This document shows, in pieces, positions 1 through 5,584 of a stretch of DNA of 8,277 nucleotides. Both the position numbers and the translations under genes were made by a program. This DNA is from Chitinophagaceae bacterium. GTDB taxonomy: Bacteria > Bacteroidota > Bacteroidia > Chitinophagales > Chitinophagaceae. Numbering within the stretch: the stretch's first letter is position 1; the number at the start of each line of letters is the position of its first letter. The stretch is taken from positions 1 through 8,277 of the forward strand of contig JAIPBY010000106.1 in assembly GCA_021738605.1 (NCBI GenBank), given 5' to 3'. The notes beneath the pieces are model-generated. The model was not told the origin of the DNA. It saw nothing but the letters and a program-made list of their open reading frames with translations, and did no database searches.

Positions 1-2213
1 AGCAGGTCTGCGGTTTTCCCTTTTTCATCGTTGTTGAAATTGTCAAAAACAAATGACCTGCTGCCTTCAAAGGAAGCCTTGTTGGTGTTTTTCCAGCCCA
101 GGGTGCTGCTTCCATTGGTCTGAAAGGACCATCCGACAGGAGGCATGGAACCCGATTCTGCCGTTTCAACAATGGGCAGTGATTGAATGGTTTGTAGATC
201 AACGGCCATGCTGGCACTGTCATTGCCTGGCATCTGGTCTGCCTTGGCATTGGGTTGGTCAAGCATGATTTTTAGTGCAGTTTTTCCTTGAGGAATGGTC
301 AGTGTCTTGAGTGTTAGCAGTAGTTCCTCTGTGTAGGCCAGATTGCCAGTCCACAACTCCTCGTTGATTTTGTTGTCATTCAACAAAACAGAAATCCTTA
401 CTGATTGCAGGACTTCAGTTCCATTGTTTCTGATGGTGATTTTGGGTTGAAAGCTACTGGCACAAATGGGTTCACAGGCATTGGGATAAACAATGCCGGA
501 AAGCTTGGCATCTGTTTGGGGATTGTTTCTCAAATAGAATGAAGACAGTGATGTGCTCCAGGTATTGGCAGTATTCCCAATCATTCCGGTAAACCAAAAA
601 ACGGAATCATTGGAAGGGTCTGGTACCATGTCGTTATAGTCTCCCCACCTGTTGGCACTGGTGCCATATCCCGTTCCTTTTTTGATGATGGTTTCTTCAA
701 AGGCCATCTGGTTAAAAGGGTCATTCTGATTCCTGCCGGTAAAGGCAATGGATGCAAAATCGTTTTTGCTGCTGAAATTATAAGCCAATGCTGTTTGTCC
801 TTTTCCATTTTGCAGAATAGTCCCCATGAACCTGTGGCGCAGGTTATTGGGGTTGCAGATTGATTGCGCCTGAGGGGCATAACTGCCTTGTTGATAAAGG
901 TTCCATCCGGTTGTATTGCGCAATTCGTACCACCTGATCCCCGACAGACCATTGCCATTTACATCTACAGTATGGTTGGCTACAATGCTTTGGTGTGTAC
1001 CAAAATTCCTGAAACCAGGCTTGTGCATGATCCGGTTGCTTACCACATCATATCCCTGAGGTCCTGGTGAAGTGGCACAATTCCGGCTGTTGCAAACAAT
1101 GCTGTTGAATGCTGCAACGGCAAAATTCTTTTCAGTTTTGACCAATGATTTTGAAGGGTCTGTAAAGTCAACCTTAAAACTGATTATGCCAATGCTGTCT
1201 GCATCAGATGGTGAGGCCGTCAACACATCATCATTGTAATACAGAAACAAACCGGGTGTGCCCAGCAGGGGAGGATTGTTTCCGGTAAGCGTTACTGGCA
1301 CCAGTGCGTTGAACTTGTTGTCTGGGTCTGTTAATCTCAGGCGTTGTACTGTGGGATTGGCTGCACCGCTGATCATCTTGTTTTTATCAAAGGCCCAAAC
1401 GGAATTACCCAGGTATTGATCTGAAAAATCCCTGGTTACGCCATACCAGGCATCATGCCAGTTGCCATACTTGGGATAATCTGGGAAAAAAGGGTCGCAA
1501 TAAAATTTATAGATGAACCATGCGCCAGTAGGGTCGTTGCTGGCAGAAACCGCCATGATCAGGCTGTTTATCTTGATGCCGGTCTTTGAACTGTCTCCAA
1601 ATTCCGACATGACAAACCTGTCGCTAAGCTGGTCATACCAGGCAATGCAATCTCCTCCACCGTTGTAACTGCTGCCTGGCAATTGGTCCATGTAGGTTTG
1701 AGGGAAAACGGTATTGCCTGATTTGTCGTATATGCTGAAGAGGGCACTGCCATTGTTTCCATTGATCATCTGGATGATGTGGTTTGGCCCCACTGCAATG
1801 CTGGGATCTGCTGGATTGATGTTGCTGAATCCCTGACCCTCCAGTGCCTTGTCAACATACCCTCCGTTTTTTTCAAGGGGAATCAGGTTCATCGGCGCAT
1901 TCCTCAAATTGAGCTGCTGAGGCTTTTGAAATCCCCTGTTGTCCTTTTGCCAAAGCATGTCTTCTTCCCTGGTTTTTGAGCCATACTGCGTGAACACCAA
2001 TGGCTCCAGGTCCTGGGCATGGATCAGTCCTTTTTCGTCCCTGGTTTTGATTTTCAGCACAGGGTCTGCACTGTCTGCCTTCCATGATTTGATCGGTATT
2101 GTAACTGCCGTGCGTTGACCATGGATGACCTCAATGGCTTGTTGTCCTTGAGACTGAATAGCCAGAAAGAGAATGATGATTGCTGATATGAGTCTTTTTC
2201 CAACCAATGCCAT
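1..2213 (-). CDS. Large secreted protein with CARDB-like and adhesin-like C-terminal modules (partial, 3' end outside window)
   Basis: An uninterrupted frame of 737 codons runs from an ATG at 2213 off the left edge. Residues 1-23 look like a signal peptide: K6-R7, a hydrophobic core at about 8-19, and a likely cut after S21-Q22-G23, leaving an N-terminal Gln. The next ~540 residues form a region rich in Trp, Tyr, Asn and Gly. Recognisable blocks are AVGPNH (140-145) followed by an IYDKSGN stretch, GGDCIAWYDQ near 189, GNWHDAWYG around W252, RWYELRN around W428, and NRWGDYNDM around W523. I recall similar blocks in extracellular proteins of Bacteroidota and other bacteria with no assigned activity, and I see no catalytic motif. 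Residues ~568-672 resemble a CARDB-type beta-sandwich. From ~680 a segment with GSMPPVGW (W695) resembles the cleaved-adhesin/MAM-like jelly roll. Seven Cys (189, 239, 374, 379, 453, 580, 584) suit an oxidised exported protein. A type IX secretion C-terminal domain beyond base 1 is expected but not visible. The existence of the gene is near certain; its function is unknown. Confidence 0.9.
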   Translation of the reverse strand, partial: MALVGKRLISAIIILFLAIQSQGQQAIEVIHGQRTAVTIPIKSWKADSADPVLKIKTRDEKGLIHAQDLEPLVFTQYGSKTREEDMLWQKDNRGFQKPQQLNLRNAPMNLIPLEKNGGYVDKALEGQGFSNINPADPSIAVGPNHIIQMINGNNGSALFSIYDKSGNTVFPQTYMDQLPGSSYNGGGDCIAWYDQLSDRFVMSEFGDSSKTGIKINSLIMAVSASNDPTGAWFIYKFYCDPFFPDYPKYGNWHDAWYGVTRDFSDQYLGNSVWAFDKNKMISGAANPTVQRLRLTDPDNKFNALVPVTLTGNNPPLLGTPGLFLYYNDDVLTASPSDADSIGIISFKVDFTDPSKSLVKTEKNFAVAAFNSIVCNSRNCATSPGPQGYDVVSNRIMHKPGFRNFGTHQSIVANHTVDVNGNGLSGIRWYELRNTTGWNLYQQGSYAPQAQSICNPNNLRHRFMGTILQNGKGQTALAYNFSSKNDFASIAFTGRNQNDPFNQMAFEETIIKKGTGYGTSANRWGDYNDMVPDPSNDSVFWFTGMIGNTANTWSTSLSSFYLRNNPQTDAKLSGIVYPNACEPICASSFQPKITIRNNGTEVLQSVRISVLLNDNKINEELWTGNLAYTEELLLTLKTLTIPQGKTALKIMLDQPNAKADQMPGNDSASMAVDLQTIQSLPIVETAESGSMPPVGWSFQTNGSSTLGWKNTNKASFEGSRSFVFDNFNNDEKGKTADL

Positions 2214-2231
2214 AGGATACCTGTACAACAT
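2211..2231 (-). other. Two candidate in-frame start codons for the secreted protein
   Basis: An in-frame ATG at 2231-2229 follows directly after an in-frame TGA, and a second ATG lies 18 bases downstream at 2213-2211. The upstream start would add MLYRYP before the signal peptide. The downstream start gives a compact signal peptide with its positive charges at residues 6-7. Neither has a clear purine-rich ribosome binding site, which is normal in Bacteroidota. I prefer 2213 because it gives the more usual signal peptide length, but 2231 is possible. Confidence 0.55.
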
Positions 2232-2242
2232 TCAGGCTGGGA

Positions 2243-2250
2243 TAAAGTTA
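2243..2250 (-). promoter_or_regulatory. Weak candidate -7 element upstream of the secreted protein gene
   Basis: On the minus strand the octamer TAACTTTA matches the Bacteroidota -7 consensus TAnnTTTG at every fixed position except the last. No TTG lies 17-19 bases upstream, so a -33 element is not supported. Transcription from here would begin close to the upstream ATG at 2231 and would favour the start at 2213. The 74-bp gap after the nucleoside transporter gene contains no other candidate. Confidence 0.2.
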
Positions 2251-2287
2251 GACCCAAAATGCAAATGTTCCTTTAAAAAAGGGCTGG

Positions 2288-3586
2288 TTATCCGAGTGCA
2301 CCGGCAATGCAAGCACACATCAAACAAGCGATGGTTCCGCCTATCAGGGCCTTGAAGCCCAGCTCGGTCAGGTTCTTCCTTTGTCCAGGTGCCAACTGGC
2401 TTATACCGCCAATCTGAATACCGATGGAGGCGATATTGGCAAAACCGCACAAGGCATAAGTGGTGATGAGGATAGATTTGGGGTCTGTGATCAGGTTTTC
2501 AGCTTTCATTTTGCCGAAAGTGATATAGGCCTGAAATTCATTGATGATGGTTTTTTCACCCAGCAATTGTCCCACAGAGACCATGTCCCGTTCACTTACA
2601 CCAATCAACCAGGCAATGGGTGAGAACAGATAACCCAGGATCATCTGGAAGGACAATGCATCGTATCGGCCCTTGCTGAAATTGGCCACCAGACTGTTGA
2701 TACCTGTATAATATCCTACAGAACCCAGTACCCAATTAAGGACATACATCAGGGCTGTGAAAACAATCAGGATGGCGCCAACATTGACCGCAAGTTTCAG
2801 GCCGTCCGTGGTGCCCAATGAAATCGCATCCAGGGCATTTTCACCGAATTTCTCTTTTGAGACAATAATACGCTCATCGATTTTCTCTGTTTGGGGAAAA
2901 AGGATTTTTGAACAAACAATAGCTGCAGGTGCACTCATGATGGACTGACTCAACAAATGCAATGCGAAAAAATGTTGTTGTACCGGGTCATTCCCACCAA
3001 GGAAACCAACATAAGCAGCAAGCACTGATCCTGCTGTATTGGCCATGCCGCCAACCATTATGCAGAGGATCTCACTCCTGTTCATTTTTTCCAGAAAGGG
3101 CCTGACCATGAGAGGCGCTTCAGTCTGGCCAAGAAAAATATTGGCTGCGGTGGACACACTTTCTGCACCTGAAACCTTGAGCTTGCTCAGCATGAGGGCA
3201 AAGAAATAAACAATTTTTTGAAGGATGCCCAGATAATAAAACAAGGAGGAGAGGGCTGCAAAGAATATGATATTGGGTAGTGCCTGTATGGCAAATGTAT
3301 ACCCCCAGCTTCCAGAGGCATCCGCCAGGTTGCCAAACATGAACTCAATTCCCTTGTGTGCAAGGTTGATGATCTCTACAAACTTGTCAGAAAACCACTG
3401 GATAACGATCCTGAAAAAATTATATTTTCCCTTTGACAGTACGCCAATGGCAAAGCCAATCTGGGCGATGATTCCCATAGAAACGAGCTTCCAATTGATG
3501 GCTTTTCTGTTATTGCTCAATACATAGCAAAGTCCGATCAAAAAAAGCATTCCCAGCAATCCACGACTCAGGTTTTCCCACATCAT
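2288..3586 (-). CDS. Concentrative nucleoside transporter (NupC/CNT family)
   Basis: This 432-residue inner-membrane protein is predicted to import nucleosides by symport with Na+ or H+. The length matches bacterial CNT proteins, about 400-430 residues. The family signatures are present. GQTEAP lies at residues 153-158, the same G-Q-T-E position as in the structurally solved Vibrio cholerae transporter, where these residues contact the nucleobase and ribose. INEF has its Glu at 350. GFANIASIGIQIGG starts at 381, with F382, N384 and S387 keeping the spacing of the ribose- and cation-binding motif. Hydrophobic segments cover most of the chain, including about 10-24, 35-50, 96-130, 172-200, 205-228, 265-290, 312-330, 370-394 and 410-430. 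Two ATG codons stand in tandem at the start (MMWEN), and the first is used here. It lies 41 bp after the flippase gene with no terminator between, so co-transcription is likely. Whether Na+ or H+ drives it, and which nucleosides it prefers, cannot be read with confidence. The family assignment is secure. Confidence 0.95.
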   Translation of the reverse strand: MMWENLSRGLLGMLFLIGLCYVLSNNRKAINWKLVSMGIIAQIGFAIGVLSKGKYNFFRIVIQWFSDKFVEIINLAHKGIEFMFGNLADASGSWGYTFAIQALPNIIFFAALSSLFYYLGILQKIVYFFALMLSKLKVSGAESVSTAANIFLGQTEAPLMVRPFLEKMNRSEILCIMVGGMANTAGSVLAAYVGFLGGNDPVQQHFFALHLLSQSIMSAPAAIVCSKILFPQTEKIDERIIVSKEKFGENALDAISLGTTDGLKLAVNVGAILIVFTALMYVLNWVLGSVGYYTGINSLVANFSKGRYDALSFQMILGYLFSPIAWLIGVSERDMVSVGQLLGEKTIINEFQAYITFGKMKAENLITDPKSILITTYALCGFANIASIGIQIGGISQLAPGQRKNLTELGFKALIGGTIACLMCACIAGALG

Positions 3587-3627
3587 AGCTATGTCAGTTT
3601 GGTTTATTGGGCAATATACAATAATAA

Positions 3628-5127
3628 TTAAGACCTCCGCTGCATAACCCGGCTTCTGGCCATGGTATAAAGCTCAGTGATGTCTGGAGAAATATTGAAG
3701 CAGATAACGATGAAAGCAAATGCTACAATAAAAATTACTGATTTGATGATGAGGTTGATCCAAATGAAATCATGGAACGCTATGCTGTACAATGCAAATG
3801 TTAGCACTCCTGCTACGAGCAGCGTTACCCCATTTCTCCAGGAAAATGGTTGCAAACCATAGATCTCTTTGATATAATAAAAGCGGATGAAATTGAATAG
3901 TATGATGGCAATGAGGCTTCCAACAGCAGTTCCCAGTATGCCATAAGAACGGGTGAGCCAATAGTTGAGGATGATGGAAATCACCACAAAGAACATGTTG
4001 GTGAAAAGGTCAATCTTCCAATGTTTTGAAAGTTGTAAAATATGACCATTCATGCCTGTTCCGAGATCAATCAATTTGCTGACACCCAAAATGAACATCA
4101 GCATGGTCATGCCTGCATAGGCAGGGCCAAGTACTTGAATAAAAGCGGGGATATTCAAGATGACCAGTCCTAGAATTCCAGCGGCAAACACCAGCAAATT
4201 CAGGGCTGTTTTTTTGTAAAGCCTGTCTAGTTTTGCTATGTCTTTGTCTTTCCAGGCCTGGGCAATTTGTGGGAGTGCAGCTGATACCATGCTTCGTTGT
4301 GGAACATCCATCACCGTAATCAAATAGGTAGCAATCGTAAAGATGGCTGCATCTGCCAATCCACCAGTAGATTGTGATGCAATGATGATGGTATCATTTG
4401 TTTTGGCCACAACGTTCAGGATGTTACCCAGGAAGTAGGCGCCGCCGAATTTGACCATTGCTCCGGAAAGCTTTCTTGTGACAGTACTTTTTTTAAAGAC
4501 CAGTTTAAAAACTTGACTCCTCACAATTACCCATGACAGGATTACAACAGGAATGAAATAGAGATAGGAATAGATTTCAATGAAAACAGCGTATTCTTTT
4601 ATAATGCCGAATATCCAAGCCAGAATTGCCAGCAGAACAACGATCCTAAACATGAATTCCTTTAAAAAATTAGCCAGAATGGTTTTGCCAATAATCCATG
4701 CAAATACTTCGAGCATCGAAAGTGCCACCAAAGAAATGGTCAAGGGAATCACAAGTCTGAGGTGATGAGATAAGATAGGGGAGCGGTCAGCGAATTTTCT
4801 CAGGGCTATCGGTTCGATGAGCGGGAATGTAAAATAAAGTAACACGCACATCAAAGTTCCAATCAATAAAACCAAAGTAAGCAACTCATTTTTCTCTTTC
4901 GGCAGATAGTGTTTGTAGAAAGGGAAGAACTTTAGTGCGACTGGAATAGTACCTGCTGTGCAGATCATGGAAAGGATCAAAGCAATGTCCATCAAGATCC
5001 GGGTAAGGCCAAATTCTTCTGGCGTAAAGAATTTTGGGAAGAGGAACAATACATTGAAGGCTCCAATCGCAAAGCCTGCGTAGATATAGATGGAGGAATA
5101 AATGCTTTGCTTGCGAATGGTTGCCAT
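3628..5127 (-). CDS. Polysaccharide flippase, Wzx/MOP-superfamily (oligosaccharide translocase)
   Basis: This 499-residue polytopic membrane protein shows about 14 hydrophobic segments, roughly at 13-31, 44-62, 82-101, 124-147, 158-176, 183-201, 228-248, 259-280, 308-335, 340-360, 375-390, 396-415, 434-450 and 457-478. That is the usual architecture of MOP-superfamily lipid-linked glycan flippases. The N-terminus (RKQS followed by the first membrane segment) and the block DVPQRSM...ALPQIAQAWKDKD at 274-296 are typical of Bacteroidota members. Such proteins move undecaprenyl-linked oligosaccharides across the inner membrane for surface polysaccharide assembly. No glycosyltransferase, Wzy or Wzz gene is nearby, so it is not inside a visible glycan locus and its substrate is unknown. 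The C-terminus ends in a short basic tail (RSRVMQRRS). The start at 5127 places the RKQS motif correctly, and it lies only three bases after the T-tract of the thioredoxin terminator. A role outside capsule or O-antigen, such as peptidoglycan precursor or exopolysaccharide export, cannot be excluded. Confidence 0.88.
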   Translation of the reverse strand: MATIRKQSIYSSIYIYAGFAIGAFNVLFLFPKFFTPEEFGLTRILMDIALILSMICTAGTIPVALKFFPFYKHYLPKEKNELLTLVLLIGTLMCVLLYFTFPLIEPIALRKFADRSPILSHHLRLVIPLTISLVALSMLEVFAWIIGKTILANFLKEFMFRIVVLLAILAWIFGIIKEYAVFIEIYSYLYFIPVVILSWVIVRSQVFKLVFKKSTVTRKLSGAMVKFGGAYFLGNILNVVAKTNDTIIIASQSTGGLADAAIFTIATYLITVMDVPQRSMVSAALPQIAQAWKDKDIAKLDRLYKKTALNLLVFAAGILGLVILNIPAFIQVLGPAYAGMTMLMFILGVSKLIDLGTGMNGHILQLSKHWKIDLFTNMFFVVISIILNYWLTRSYGILGTAVGSLIAIILFNFIRFYYIKEIYGLQPFSWRNGVTLLVAGVLTFALYSIAFHDFIWINLIIKSVIFIVAFAFIVICFNISPDITELYTMARSRVMQRRS

Positions 5128-5130
5128 GGA

Positions 5131-5162
5131 AAATAAAAAAAACCGCCACAGGGTGACGGTTT
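5131..5162 (-). terminator. Rho-independent terminator of trx
   Basis: On the minus strand a perfect hairpin (5162-5140) has a 10-bp stem, including one G-U pair, closing a three-base CCU loop: AAACCGUCAC / GUGGCGGUUU. The 3' arm continues into a run of eight T, then A and four T. It begins 21 bases after the thioredoxin stop codon. On the plus strand the G-U pair becomes a C-A mismatch and the hairpin is followed by CAAAATT, so it should act on the minus strand only. Its T-rich tail stops just before the flippase start codon. Confidence 0.9.
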
Positions 5163-5170
5163 CAAAATTA
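5163..5170 (-). promoter_or_regulatory. Candidate -7 element for the flippase/CNT transcript
   Basis: On the minus strand TAATTTTG is an exact match to the Bacteroidota -7 consensus TAnnTTTG. It lies in the short gap after the thioredoxin stop and abuts the terminator hairpin. A transcript starting a few bases downstream would begin inside the 5' arm of that hairpin and have a leader of about 30 bases. No TTG is found 17-19 bases upstream, so a -33 element is lacking and this remains a moderate prediction. Confidence 0.4.
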
Positions 5171-5183
5171 ATACAATTGCGGG

Positions 5184-5501
5184 TTATAGGTGAGATTCAA
5201 TCCGCTTAATAAAATTGTGTTTGGGTTGTGCTCCCACAAGCTTGTCTACCACCTGGCCATTTTTGATGAAAAGGATAGCCGGGATTGAGGTGATGCCATA
5301 GTTCATAGAAAGTTGTGGGTTGTGGTCCACATTCACTTTTCCGATGTTAACCCTTCCTTCAAACTCCTTGCTGAGTTCTTCTACAACAGGACCGATTGCG
5401 CGACAAGGTCCACACCATTCAGCCCAAAAATCGATCATAGAGAGCTTATCTGAGTCCAGTACTTCAAGTTGGAAATTGTCGTCTGTAAATTCTTTTGCCA
5501 T
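5184..5501 (-). CDS. trxA: Thioredoxin
   Basis: This 105-residue cytoplasmic protein is a single thioredoxin domain of standard length. The active site WCGPC is at residues 29-33, with redox cysteines C30 and C33. It is followed by Arg, where E. coli has Lys. The buried acid before the active site is D24 (MIDFWAEWC), and the cis-proline is P74 (TSIPAI), followed by the usual FIKNG strand and turn. It reduces protein disulfides at the expense of thioredoxin reductase and can serve enzymes such as ribonucleotide reductase and peroxiredoxins. There is no signal peptide. It lies 83 bp after dnaE on the same strand, an order I recall as common in Bacteroidota. It has a likely promoter of its own at 5538-5545 and a strong terminator directly after it. 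The family is certain; the symbol trxA is used for the general thioredoxin and other paralogues may exist in the genome. Confidence 0.96.
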   Translation of the reverse strand: MAKEFTDDNFQLEVLDSDKLSMIDFWAEWCGPCRAIGPVVEELSKEFEGRVNIGKVNVDHNPQLSMNYGITSIPAILFIKNGQVVDKLVGAQPKHNFIKRIESHL

Positions 5502-5537
5502 GTATTTGGATTGTATGTTAGTTAATCAAGTGAAATG

Positions 5538-5545
5538 CAAAATTA
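5538..5545 (-). promoter_or_regulatory. Candidate -7 element for trx
   Basis: On the minus strand TAATTTTG matches the Bacteroidota -7 consensus TAnnTTTG exactly, inside an AT-rich 83-bp gap between dnaE and trx. At the expected -33 distance (19-base spacer) there is ATG in place of TTG, a two-out-of-three match. The leader to the trx ATG at 5501 would be about 30-35 bases. No terminator is seen in the gap, so trx may also receive read-through from dnaE. Confidence 0.45.
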
Positions 5546-5584
5546 GTTCCAATTTTTAATATTTCATAAAAAGACATGTTTCAT

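Noticed and set aside
581..958. A 125-codon minus-strand open frame inside the secreted protein gene
   Set aside because: It is in a different frame from the continuous 737-codon frame that covers the same bases, which has a signal peptide and domain-like motifs. It is a shadow.
2270..2282. Small inverted repeat CCTTT-AAA-AAAGG after the nucleoside transporter gene
   Set aside because: The stem is only five pairs, mostly A-T, with no T-tract on the minus strand following it. It is too weak to call a terminator.
3605..3616. Inverted repeat TATTG-GG-CAATA between the flippase and transporter genes
   Set aside because: Five A-T-rich pairs with a two-base gap are expected by chance, and no operator or terminator context supports it.
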